This document shows, piece after piece, positions 46,619-57,999 of a stretch of DNA of 64,000 nt (position 1 is the first letter of the stretch; the number at the start of each line of letters is the position of its first letter). The notes beneath the pieces are model-generated. The model was given only the letters and a program-made list of their open reading frames with translations, did no database searches and was not told the origin of the DNA. Source of the DNA: Melitaea cinxia (lineage: Eukaryota > Arthropoda > Insecta > Lepidoptera > Nymphalidae); assembly GCF_905220565.1 (NCBI RefSeq), contig NC_059398.1, forward strand, positions 7,773,177 through 7,837,176, read 5' to 3'. The position numbers were made by a program, and so were the translations under genes.

Positions 46619-47859
46619 AGAATAACGATCTTTAAGTTTGTTAACTACAATTTAATGATACTATGACAATCGTTGAAAATAGATGTAATCGCAAATTGAT
46701 GTGTCGTCTTTTGACAGCTGTTTATTGTGCCAATTTAGTGATTTTTGTTGGCCTTTTTCTAATATCGTTTATTTGATAAACAAAATCGACAAACAACCTG
46801 TGATTGCAACTGTTTTTTTTTTAAATAACGGGAGTTTCCAACAATTATCTATCTTATATATTGACTATGTACTTTACTGTTAAAAAACCTTTTAGTATAT
46901 AAATATGTACTTTAACAACGATGCTGACTGTAATTTAGTAATTGTAATCAATATTTGTATCAATTTCTTTATTTCATGGTGGCTTTAGTAGCGATGTTTA
47001 AAAAGAATATGAACAAGTATTATATTTTTTACTACTAACGAATTTTTTTTATTGCAACCTTAATTCCCTGCCCTCGCCCTATTTCTGATAACAAAATTCT
47101 AGAAATAAGTTGTTTATCCATAATCAACTAAATTGTGTTGAATTTTAAGCATTATACTATACAAAATTAAAACTAGATTTTAACAGAAATTGAAATTATT
47201 ACTTTAACAATATAACTGCAAATAGTATCTATAGCAGTTATTTATTTAAAAAAAAAAAAAAAAAACCCTTTAACACATCTTGGCATTTTATTTTATATTA
47301 CACAAATTATTTTTTTTTCTTTTGCAAATGAAAAATATATTTAAAAATTAAATTAAAATACATTTAAAGTTTGTTTGTTCAAAATTTATTATATTATTTT
47401 ACAATTATTAATCTATCTCGTCTGTTGGCCCTAACTTTCACAAAACGAACGGTAGGAGTGTTACATAATATACTAACGAGGAACTTATTCAATCTTTACA
47501 TTAAAAAAAAAAACGATTTGTAAGGAAGCCCTATCAATTGAGTCTTCTCAATTACATATTCATATTTGTGAGATATTTATATGTCTCAGGGACATAATTA
47601 AATTTAACTGAAATTTGCCATAAAAAGGTAAACAGTAAGTAAAGTTGGAAAATGACGGTAGAAGAAAAATAAATAATGCAAAATGCACTCGATTGGTTCG
47701 AACACTATCTTATGTTCAGGCTATCTTATTTTTTGGATCCGATAAGTTAAACAGTGATAGCATATACACCTTCGGCGAACGACACGATTTTTACAAAGGG
47801 AAGTTTATATTGCTTATTATCGCCATAAAGCGTGATAATTCATGTTTGTCCGGCTGTCG
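46619..47859. other. 3' flank of the rotatin-like gene
   Basis: AT-rich. The 3' UTR should lie within the first few hundred bases, but no clear AATAAA was seen. An A run of 17 lies near 47250. No coding exon. Confidence 0.5.
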
Positions 47860-48068
47860 GGCGAGCGTCAGTAAGATCGCGCCCCTGCCGCGGCACCCGC
47901 GCGCTATTTTAGTGCGGTAGTACTCGTTCGTAACGTTGATCAATAAGGAACAATGAATCTACGAGACGGTCGCGACCGACGGTCTGCCTTTTGACCCGAG
48001 AAGTAGAAACGCGACGAAGCGTCCTTGTGTCCTTCGGCGGTGACGGCTTATTGTGCTGTGCATTAGAA
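47860..48068 (+). promoter_or_regulatory. Candidate promoter and 5' leader of the downstream gene
   Basis: CpG-rich compared with its surroundings (AAGATCGCGCCCCTGCCGCG, GACGGTCGCGACCGACGG). A TCAGT initiator-like site is at about 47868 (GCGTCAGTAAG). Just downstream is the ATG at 48069. No TATA box seen. Confidence 0.45.
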
Positions 48069-50662
48069 ATGTCGTTGCCGATATTCAATTTTCCACCAGA
48101 GAGTTATTCGGCCGTTTACACCGGTGATGTTACGAATGTAAACGTGAGTATGTTTGTGCTAGAGTGGCGAGTGGCAACGTTATCGATACGCGACATGCGT
48201 ATGCGCGCCGTCAAGGCCACGACGGTGTACAACTACACAGTAGTGCATTCAACTCCATTTGACAAATATCGACATGTCATCTTTATTATGCATTGTACTG
48301 TCTATGTCCTATGTGCATCTTATTATGCACTTAAATACTAATATTAAGATTTTATTAACATAATATGGCATTACACATTATTTAATGAAGTTACCGATTC
48401 TAATTTTAATTAAAATGTTATAATTATGTACTTGCTTATGTTTTTATTCAGTATCTACCTACATGACTCGGAAGCTACATACTATGCTTTGTTCTTTTGT
48501 TTGTTCAAGGCTAATAAGACGTAGATTGTAACCATACCGGAATAGGGTGTAGATGTTTACATTATAATATTTTGACTCGATATACTCATATGTTTAAACA
48601 CCGAACTTGTGTGTCTTGCCATGAGCAAGTATACTACAGCGATACTACTAACTACTAAAGTTAATAATATTACAACACTCAGTAATATTTTGAAGAGATT
48701 TGTATTTCATGCATGAAATATCGTTTAGAGTTCTTTCTAAGATTTGATGTACCTGCTATATATACATATACATATGTAGATAAACTACGCTGTTTATTAA
48801 ATCTATTATTGGTACATTAGATTTCTATCCCGCTCAGCTTATCCACGTTACTTTTCAAAACTTGTCAAATAACTGTATCTGTTTTGTAGTTGATCTGCTT
48901 TTAAATAGATTAGCCTTAGGTCAGTGGCGTGGCGCGGGGGGTGCAAGGGGAGGGTGGGCAATAGCCCCCGGCGGCATACGAAACGGGGGCAGCAAAACCA
49001 CCACGAATTTTTTTCAATTAGCAAAACGAAAAATTTCAACTCGTGTTCGCAATGGAACACATTAAAATACAGTAGAATGGAAAACCTTCTCCTTTATTAA
49101 AGTAGGTTCTTGAACATAATAAAAACTTTGCTCACAATACGTGTGTGTTTAAGTTAATTTGGTAAAATTATGGTGAACTTAGTAGAGTAAGCAAATTTTC
49201 GGTGGGTGCCAAAAAACCACGCTACGCCACAAAAAAATTAAAAACAACTTTATTCAAATAGGCCACAAAAGCACCCTCGAGTCGTCATTTTACAAATTAA
49301 AATTTTAAACTGAATATAATTTGTAAAAGTGAAGCTACCACCGATTCGGAATGTAGATTTTGCAGAGAATAATCGAGAATAATCGGTGGCTTCACTTTTA
49401 ACTATTATTAATTCAAATAAATATGATTTTAATTTGTTTAATTAAGATTTAAAAGTGCCTTTGAAGCATACCTACCTACTTGAATAAAGAAATTTTTCAT
49501 TTTTATTAGAAGGAAGCGGTGTAACCGTGCGAGATACCTATGTCAAGAAAATGATTCTGTGGCCTTTAAACTTTTGAAGTTTTGTGCACAAATATATTGT
49601 AATATCTACTATAAATATCTACCTAAAAAGTTATTTAATTTGTGGTTTAAATGTGCTTATTGTTCTTGTATAGAATTCCTGACTAAGTAATGTTTTTTAT
49701 TATCAGGCGGTGAACTGCAAACCGGCGACAAACGAATCTGAAGAAGCAGTGGCACCCGTTGCTAGTGTAAGCACACCTGAAGTGTCACTCTTCAGCTGCT
49801 TTCAATGCACAGTGAGTTTTTTTATTTTTGTAACAGAACTAGTACTGGGAATATACAGACTTTATTCTCTTGTCTTGTGAATGTTAAGTTTACGTAGTAT
49901 ATAAGTATTTTAACTATATCACTCTTTATAATCTCATCCGTGATTTCGTTGTATAGACGTTTTATTACCAGCATTGATATTAGGGGTAACTGACTGTTTC
50001 GTTTTTTACGCATCATACCGTGATTTTAGGGCCTAAATTATTATTAGGTATTTATAAAAACTGTTATTATACTGTCTTATCACAAAATCAGTTCATTGCT
50101 TTTTGAAATGTTTATGTTCATACATATAGAGTATTAAAAACTTATAAACATTAGAAAATAATTATTTGAGCAAAAGTTTATAAACTATTTTGACAAATTG
50201 TAATATTACTTTTTTTTATTCAAATAAGTCGGAAATCAAGCGTACGGTTCACGTGATAGTAAGCCAATCATCAACCCCATGAGCTCCGGTCACCTTATTC
50301 AGCACATGTACACAACACTGCTTAAAAGCTATATTATTTAGCCGTAAGGTCAAGGTACTTTCCCAGTCGAGCTGCCAAGAGATTGACCAACGCACTGGGG
50401 AGTTTACATCTCCTTGTCGCACTCGCTGCATCTCGATTGTCGAGACTCCAAAAACAAAATTTAAAAAATGTAAATTTTAAATAACATGATCCAATGGTAC
50501 ATAATCCTTTATGTGTGAGTGTAATTATTCATATTTCTTCGGTTATTTAACTTTAAACAAAAGATTAAAAGTATGCGAACGAATAATAAATAAAAAATTT
50601 GTTCACAGTTTTCCAACAGTTTCAAAGTTATTGGAAAAAAGAAACAAAACAAAAAAGCTAAG
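48069..50662 (+). CDS. Unidentified gene, first three coding exons (5' partial model)
   Basis: Exons 48069-48143, 49707-49811 and 50609-50662. All three joins are phase 0, with donors GTGAGT (three times) and acceptors TTATCAG and GTTCACAG. The combined frame starts MSLPIFNFPPESYSAVYTGD, continues TNESEEAVAPVASVSTPEVS and FSCFQCTFSNSFKVIGKKKQ, then NKKAK. The N-terminus is acidic and low in structure. CFQC could be a metal-binding or palmitoylated pair. A lysine-rich end follows. I do not recognise the family. No further exon is seen up to 64000, so the next intron would be more than 13 kb. For exon 1 an alternative donor (GTAAAC, 6 bp earlier) also keeps phase 0. The model rests on splice logic alone. 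Confidence 0.5.
48900..49080 (+). repeat. Interspersed repeat, pair of 2085-2250
   Basis: GTGGCGCGGGGGGTGCAAGG, CCCCGGCGGCATACGAAAC and a TTTTTTTCAATT end follow the same order as at 2085. GC-rich head in AT-rich DNA. Confidence 0.5.
49205..49510. repeat. Hairpin-containing repeat
   Basis: AAAAGTGAAGC at 49325 and GCTTCACTTTT ending about 49399, with CCACCGATT/AATCGGTGG inside, form a near-perfect stem of about 20 bp around a loop of about 36 nt. Flanked by CTTTATTCAAATAGG and CTTGAATAAAGAA, which are retroelement-like ends. A related piece is at 54610-54725. Confidence 0.6.
50205..50440 (-). repeat. Rep-3 copy, minus orientation, diverged
   Basis: ATCAAGCGTACGGTTCACGT, GAGCTCCGGTCACCTTATTC and ACACAACACTGCTTAAAAGC match the 34809 copy. 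Confidence 0.65.
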
Positions 50663-50759
50663 GTGAGTTTTGTTTTATTATTACAATTTAATGTTTGTAC
50701 GTAAAATTACATATGCAAATCTATTTTTCCTTTTATAACAAATATTGTTTAATCTATAA

Positions 50760-52156
50760 TCTATAATATATATAAAAGCGAAAGGTCACTCACTCACTCA
50801 TCACGAAATCTCCGAAACTATAACACCTACAAACTTGAAATTTGGCAGGTAGGCTCCTTATAAGACGTAGGCATCCGCTAAGAACGGATTTTACGAAATT
50901 CGACCCCTAACGGGGTAAAACGGGGGTTAGAAGTTTGTATGAAAGTCCTATGTTTTTGAAGTAAGAGACTTGAAATTTAAAATGTAAGCTCTATAGATGG
51001 TGAAAAGGTGTCCAAATAATGTATCTTTAGAAATTAACTCACTTTTGGGATTAAAACGGGGGATAGTAAGTTGACTCACTCATCACGAAATTTCCGAAAC
51101 TATAACATCTATAAGCTTGAAATTTGGCGGATAGGCTCCTTATAAGGCGTCAACATCCGCTAAGAATGAATTTTACGAAACTTGATCCCTAAGGGGGTAA
51201 AACGGGGGTTGAAAGTTTGTATGAAAGTCCCATGTTTTTGAAGTAAGAGACTTGAAATTTAAAATGTATGCCTTATAGATGATGAGAAGGTGTCCAAATA
51301 ATGTGTCTTTAGAAATCAACTCCCTTTTGGGGTTAAAACGGGGGATGGAAGGTTGACTCACTCATCACGAAATCTCCGAAACTATAACACCTACAAACTT
51401 GAAATTTGGCAGGAAGGCTCCTTATAGAGCGTAGACATCCGCTTAGAACGGATTTTACGAAATTCGACCCCTAAGGGGGTAAAACGCGGGTTGGAAGTTT
51501 GTGTGAAAGTCCTATGGTTTTGAAGTAAGAGACTTGAAATTTAAAATATATGCCTTATAGATGATGAGAAGGTGTCCAAATAATGTGTCTTTAGAAATCA
51601 ACTCCCTTTTGGGGTTAAAACGGGGGATGGTAGGTTTACTCACTCATCACGAACTCTCCGAAACTATAACACCTACAAACTTGAAATTTAACAGATAGGC
51701 CCTTTTAGGGCGTAAACATTCACTAAGAACGGATTTTACGATATTCGATCCCTAAGGGGGTAAAACGGGGGTTGGAAGTTTGTATGAAAGTCCTATGTTT
51801 TTGAAGTAAGAGACTTGAAATTTAAAATGTACGCTCTTTAGATGGTGAGAAGGTGTCCAAATAATTTATCTTTAGAAACCAACTCCTTTTTGGGGTTAAA
51901 ACGGGGGATGGTAGGTTGACTCACTCATCACGAAATCTCCGAAACTATAACAGCTACAAACTTGAAATTTGGCAAGTAGGTTCCTTATAGAGCGTAAACA
52001 TCCGCTAAGAGCTGATTTTATGAAACTCAACCCTTAAAGGGATAAAACGGGGGTTGGAAGTTTGTATGAAAGTCTTATGTTTTTGAAGTAAGAGACTTGA
52101 AATTTAAAATGTATGCTCTATAGATGATGAGGAGGTGTCCAAATAATGCATCGTAA
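50760..52156 (+). mobile_element. Helitron head followed by five tandem internal repeats
   Basis: It starts TCTATAATATATATAAAAGC. CTCACTCATCACGAAAT recurs at about 50795, 51076, 51360, 51640 and 51922, about 283 bp apart. Each unit holds GAAACTATAACACCTACAAA, GGATTTTACGAAATTCGACC and TTTGTATGAAAGTCCTATG. It runs into a second Helitron unit at 52157. Confidence 0.78.
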
Positions 52157-52792
52157 TCTATATATATAAAAGAGAAAGGTCACTGACTCACTCATCACGA
52201 GAACTCAAAAACCGCTGGATGGTCTATCCATCCAGGTTGGACAAAGATAAAGTTTGGCAGGGAGGTAGATTATAGTTAGCAGACGTCCGCTAAGAACGGA
52301 TTTTACGATATTCCATCGCTAAGGGGGTTTAATTGGGGTTGGTAGTTTTTATGAAACATATACAGCCTGAAAATAAAACCAAAAATGTAGTGTATAGAGA
52401 GGTTTTATAAAAATAACTATTAAATTATACTAAATTGTGCCTTTTAAAAAGTTACTCAGTTTGATAAGCATTTCAAGTGACTGAAATAAAAAAATAATTT
52501 GCGTTAAATATCTTAATAGTAATGCATATCTTCATAACCACGAGGACGTAGTCGCGGGCAACAGTAAGTGTATTATAAACAAAGTCCCCAAAAGTGTATG
52601 TGATCGATTCGCTCAAAATTTACTGAACAGAGTTTCATGCGGTTTCGCCATTGGAGAGAGGGCTCCACCATTGGCAAGAGGAAGGTTTATGGAAGGGCTA
52701 AGCCATTTTTGATGACAGTTTCACTGGAAGTTTGCTGGGAAAATTTTGTGACACACTAATTTCAACGCGGGCGAAGCCGCGGGCACAGCTAG
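52157..52792 (+). mobile_element. Non-autonomous Helitron with two nested 3' ends
   Basis: It starts TCTATATATATAAAAGAGAA. A first terminus-like motif is at about 52537-52567 (ACGAGGACGTAGTCGCGGGC, AACAGTAAGT) and a second, intact one ends at 52792 (GCGGGCGAAGCCGCGGGCAC then AGCTAG before T). The 3' hairpin CGCGGGC/GCCGCGG is present. Confidence 0.75.
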
Positions 52793-54129
52793 TTATTATA
52801 TAAAACTAATTCAGTACTGATTTGTAATTTCCCACTAGCTCTATAAGTATACGCAGTATGTGAAGTTTCTTGCAACACGTTGCTGTGAGTAATAAATGTG
52901 TTAAATAAGCTCATAATAAACTGATCGTTATCTAAGTAAAATAATAATAGGTCGCTGACTTTACATTTAAGATATATGAGAAAAAATATCATTGCGACCT
53001 TTATCAAAGCAAATAGTACTCAAAATAATGATTGTCAAAATTTTAGTCTGTTTTGTTCTGTTTGTTTTGTTTTTAGTAATAGTCATTATTAAGTAAAATA
53101 TATTCACATCTTTGCGTGATATTTTTTTTTTCATAAACGATAAATAAAATGTTTTTTGAATAAAGATTGAAAATTTAAATTATTTTGCCACACTAACGTT
53201 AATTAAAAATGTAGTCATAATGACATAAATACTTATATTTGTAAAGCTATCTGTATACAAATTTAATTTAATAGAAATATTCGAATAGTGGAGCCTTACG
53301 ACACCAAAAGACATACAGGTACTTTAAGAACTTCTTTCATAAAGACTTAGCGAGTCATTGTTTATAAAAAAACCCTTATGTCAATAGACCATTAAATAAA
53401 CGATGATAGATACATATTTATAGAAACACTTAATATTTTCTAGCATTTACACAAAAAAAAAAAACAACAGATCTATAACTAAATTGAAAAAACGAGCATG
53501 CATGCACGAGCACAAATCGTAAATTATAAATTGAGTAGACCAAGTAGGTATGTAAAATTCAAAGAATATATCGACTCGTCGTTATCCTTTCGGTTTGACG
53601 ATAAAAAAAAATTATCAATATGTAGGAACTCTGTATTATACTTCTGACGACAAATTTATGACTTTTTTATTAGAATTAATTCTGGAATAATCCAGGATCA
53701 TATTTACGTGAGTAAGCGGTGAGTGACCGGGCGACCGGCGACCGGCGCCGATCACGTTTTTACTTCGATGAGCTTTTTGTGATCGCCTCTTCTCTTATGT
53801 CTTCCGATTAAAACACGTGATACTTAGGATAAAAATATAATAAAAAAACATGTTTTGAAATTGATGTGCAATATTGAGTAAGTTAATTGATTGTGTACAG
53901 ATGATATAACGACTCTTACTTCGTATGTATAAACGGGTGCTAAATATAATGTTTTTTACAAAAACTGTTTATTCTTTCTACATTATATTGAAGATTTAAC
54001 ATTTTTCTTTTAACGATAAATTTAATTAAGTATAGTCATTATGATTTTTTATGTGATGTAAAAGTTTTTTTACATTACTGATTTCAGAACGGAAAAAATT
54101 CAACCTACCGATTATATAATATCATATTC
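52793..54129. other. Intronic or intergenic AT-rich stretch
   Basis: No gene seen. A small GC-rich patch with GCGACCGGCGACCGGCGCCG lies at about 53725-53750 (a short tandem GCGACCG), unusual for the region. Confidence 0.45.
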
Positions 54130-54268
54130 TTTTTTTTTATGTCACTAGGTCGGCAAACAAGCTTACGGCTCACCTGATGGTAAGCGATTACCGTAGCTTA
54201 TAGACACCTGCAACACCAGAAGCATCGCAAACGCGTTGCCGACCCAATCCCCAATCCCCCCAGGAGCA
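54130..54268 (-). repeat. Rep-3 copy, minus orientation, young
   Basis: A T run then TCACTAGGTCGGCAAACAAG to CCAATCCCCCCAGGAGC. It differs from 34809-34960 at only a few positions by eye, so the two are recent copies of one source. Confidence 0.8.
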
Positions 54269-54729
54269 TTCATTTTAATTCATATTCATTTAGATTTTTG
54301 TAAATACGTCACTTATTCTTAACTGGCGATCCGCCCCGGCTTCGAATGGTTGTAAAAACTATCATTGTTCCTCTAGTATATTATGCATGTATTATACATA
54401 TAAACCTTCCTCTAGAATCACTTTATTTAGTAAAGAAAACCGCACCAAAATCAGTTGCCACCATGTAATGATTATTAAACACAGTGCTATTGGTAAGGTA
54501 GGTGGTATATAAAATTATGGATTTGCTACATCTAGGCTTTCCTCGATGTCACTAAATCTATGTCGGATCGATTTATCGTTAAAAAGAAAACCAAAACCAA
54601 AATTAAAAATGATTCAGATATGCCTAAGTAGTACCTTTGAATCGTCATTTTTCTGTAAAAATCGTTTTTATTAAATTGGTTATAGTTAATGTGAAATTAC
54701 CACCGAACCAAACATACTTAATCTTTATA
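54269..54729. other. AT-rich stretch with a decayed repeat
   Basis: 54610-54725 carries CCTTTGAATCGTCATTTTTC and TGAAATTACCACCGAACC, a diverged relative of 49205-49510. Nothing else. Confidence 0.4.
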
Positions 54730-54908
54730 TCTATATAAATAAAAATGAATGTTGCTAAGCGCATAACTCGAGGATGGCTCGACCAATTAGGCTAATATAT
54801 TTTTTTGTATGTTTCTTAAGGCCCACGGAAGGATTTAATACTAAAAAAAATCTTTATAAATAAAAATCTATCAACTTTTGACAGAACGAAGTCTGTCCGG
54901 GCAGCTAG
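54730..54908 (+). mobile_element. Short non-autonomous Helitron
   Basis: It starts TCTATATAAATAAAAATGAA and ends ACGAAGTCTGTCCGGGCAGC then TAG before T. 179 bp, with the CGAAGTCTGTCCGGGCAGCTAGT-type end known in Lepidoptera. Confidence 0.68.
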
Positions 54909-55299
54909 TTATGAGATACTATATCGTTTTATCTGTGGAAGTAATCGATATTTTGCTATGTTGTTATAATTTGAATTGGATTTTATGTTAATTGTAGAAA
55001 CTTTTCCCTTCTAGAAAACTTTTTAAAAGAAACTTTGTTTATCGTCATTTTATAGCTCTATTGATTTTTAATGTGTCGTGATATCTAATTTAAAATCATT
55101 ACATTTTGTTAAATTTAAAAATAAAAGTAAGTAAAGTAGTACACGATCACTACAAAACAATTACAAAAAAAAAACCTTAAGGTTTTAGAATGTGGTTTAT
55201 AGAGTTTTATAGGATTTTTATTACACACTGAAAGTAGTTTACGACACATAATTTCTGTAACATTACATTTTACCAGAAAACTGTTTAATTTCGAATATA
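54909..55299. other. AT-rich stretch
   Basis: No feature recognised. Confidence 0.45.

Positions 55300-55372
<73 letters not shown>
55300..55372. repeat. (TA)n microsatellite, about 36 units
   Basis: An uninterrupted TA run, directly seen. Confidence 0.98.
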
Positions 55373-55375
<3 letters not shown>

Positions 55376-55949
55376 ATTATAAAAAAGTAAGTATTAGTAA
55401 GTATTATGACTATTTTTCTGTTCATCGAGTTTTACTCGTAGTGTTATTTTTTGGTTTCGGTTCTGGATTATTTAGATTTTAAATAGCAAGTGAATCATCA
55501 AAACAATTCGAAGTAGCTTAACAATTTACTTGTTTTCCTTTTAATAATAATTTAAAAATGAATTTCAGATGGTTAAATAACAAAACAAAAAACATTACTT
55601 TCAAATTGAAAACACACGATACCTCTTTGGGTAAAAAATTCGCAAAACCAAAACATCTTTCTTTAGGCTTTTTTGAAGAAGTAACAATTTATCCGTAGGA
55701 TATAATAATAACATTCTGAAGGAACGAAGATTGCAATCCGTTTTGTGGTCATAGTTCGCACAGAGCATTCTGACGCTTTCATAAATAATTTCCCGTGCTT
55801 TTTGAAACAAATGTTTGTCAAAAGTTATTAATTTGCGGCTACTATTACTAACGTCTTATTTTTAAATTAATTAGTAATCTTTTGTATTAATACGTTAAGC
55901 TAAAACTTTATACCCTTTTTAAGAAATTTGTGAGGACGGAGGAGTATGA

Positions 55950-55952
<3 letters not shown>
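55373..55952. other. AT-rich stretch
   Basis: Short open frames only, no recognised protein. Confidence 0.45.
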
Positions 55953-56009
<57 letters not shown>

Positions 56010-56053
56010 GGTCGAATTGAGTAACCTCCTCCTTTTTTTGAAGTCGGTTAAAA
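55953..56053 (-). repeat. (TA)n run fused to an inverted Rep-2 end
   Basis: A TA run at about 55953-56007 is followed by ACGGTCGAATTGAGTAACCT and TTTGAAGTCGGTTAAAAAG, the left end of Rep-2 in inverse. Only about 45 bp of Rep-2 is left. Confidence 0.8.
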
Positions 56054-57838
56054 AGTAGTTTTTAACAACAATTCCAATAACGTAAAAGTTTTAAATATTT
56101 AGTATTTACTTGAATTAATAAATATTTGTGGTCGAAATTAAATGATTTTTGTATAAGCATTGGAAATTGAAGAAAACAAAAACAAGTACGTATCTATCTT
56201 ATTATAATTGTCAATGACTTAAGCTGATTTAAAAATAAAAAGAAATGGTCTCAAGCATTAATAATAAGTAGTCACGGCGTCACGTGTATTTCGCTATTTT
56301 TTTCAAATTAGATTACTCGATGATTTAAGTCGCTATCACTTGCCGCGAAAACGTGTTTTACGAATTAATTATAATATCTCATACGGCTTATCGGATGGAG
56401 ACTGATTTTTTAATGCTCCAAACTTATTTCGTGATTCCTAATTAAGCACCACGTGAAAGATTTCATGAAAATTGAAAGTCGATTTTTTTATTTATAACAA
56501 ATACTTTATATTCAAGTTTTATAGCTAAGCAAACTATTGTCTGTAACTATCTGTGGGCACATAAATAATTTCATAGTCTTATGTATGATGCATAGTGATG
56601 GTAGGTACTCGGATTCGAAGGACATTATGTCACCACGTAAATATATTCTAAATTCATATTCTGTAAACTTTACGTAAATGAAAAACGTAAAAAACCTGCA
56701 ATTTATTCGATTGGAAATACTGATGTTGTGTGGTAATCCTGTTGTGTAACTTCTAGTTTTATGTAAGTGTATTACGTAAAATACGTGAATTATATACTTG
56801 AATTTACTATTGGAGTCACAAATGAAACTTTTATGTAATGTTACTGAAAAGAAACACGATGAATTAATCTTTATTTTAAAAAATATTAGGTTTTTTGATA
56901 AAAAAGATTTCAAATAGTTTGAAATATCCTTATTTTATTATTATCACTACCCCTCCAAATTATTTGATCGTCTTCTTTATATTAATAGGTGAAGCAAAAA
57001 CTTTGTACTCCTTTTTACGAAAATTGCGCGGACGATGAAGTATGAAACTTCGTACACTTATGGTTTATATAGAAAAGAACTGCAGAATACTAATACTTTT
57101 TTTAAATAATGTATAAAAATATACCATGAATTTGACACATAGTCTTTTGTTGATTGTCAAGGTTTGTAGTCAAATTGAAAAATTTAAAAAAAGGTTCTTT
57201 ATTTTCAAATTTTTTTTTTTAATTTAAATTTTTAATTAAGGTCGAATTTCGACTGCTTTGCGACCACTAGTTAAATTTAAATGTAGCATTTAAAAATACT
57301 ATAAAATAAACTATTTATTTAGTTTATCTTCACAAGCTACTTATCCAGTAAGATATAATTATTTTCATGTATAATTTTGTAAAATTTAATATTTTTTATG
57401 CAAATAACTCACAGCTATTTTTTCTAACTTTAAATCCGTGACCTGGTCCCGTTATAACATTAATGTAGCAAAAGATGCCTTGGCTTTTTAGTGGTTAATT
57501 TTTATCAAAACTTTTGCTCTGTATTCTAAAAAAACTTAATCACATATACACTATCAATTATTACATGCCTTTATTACATTAGGGAAGTTACACGTAACAA
57601 TAAAAAATTTTCAGCTTATGTTATATAGAAGCAGCAAAATTAATATACTAAATTATGGTAGTAGATTATAGGTTATCTAGTTATTATTCTTGTTTACTTA
57701 TGCTTTTGTAATTAATTTGTGTTATATCTAAAACATTAATGACATTTGTTTGAGTATTATGTCTTATCTATCAAGATGTATATGTAAAATCTTAGAAACA
57801 TTTTGCTAAATCCTAAAAAAAAAACAAATTAAAAAAAA
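56054..57838. other. AT-rich stretch without recognised gene
   Basis: The longest open frame (56913-56512, minus, 133 codons) is AT-driven with no recognisable motif and I do not call it. GGTCGAATTTCGACTGC, then GACCACTAG at about 57240-57270 is a possible Helitron-like end. Confidence 0.45.
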
Positions 57839-57999
57839 CGAGTGTGCCTTAGACCACACGACTGAAGTAAAACTTTTTTAGCTCCATCTAACTTCTTCTC
57901 TTCGCTCAACTTCCGTTCGCCTCGCACGATCACACCATTCATATCGTTCTCTTCACGCATTCACCAGCTATACCCCAAGTCAAGCGTGCGTAAAAAAGT
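57839..57999 (+). repeat. Rep-5 interspersed repeat, copy 2
   Basis: TGTGCCTTAGACCACACGAC to CAAGTCAAGCGTGCGTAAAA, same orientation as 659-815. It differs by several substitutions and small indels. Confidence 0.7.

Larger units (their letters stand above)
48144..49706. other. First intron of the unidentified gene
   Basis: Holds the repeat at 48900-49080 and a hairpin-forming repeat at 49205-49510. Otherwise AT-rich. Confidence 0.45.

Noticed and set aside
56512..56913. 133-codon minus-strand open frame
   Set aside because: AT-driven codons, no motif, no splice partner. Expected by chance in this composition.
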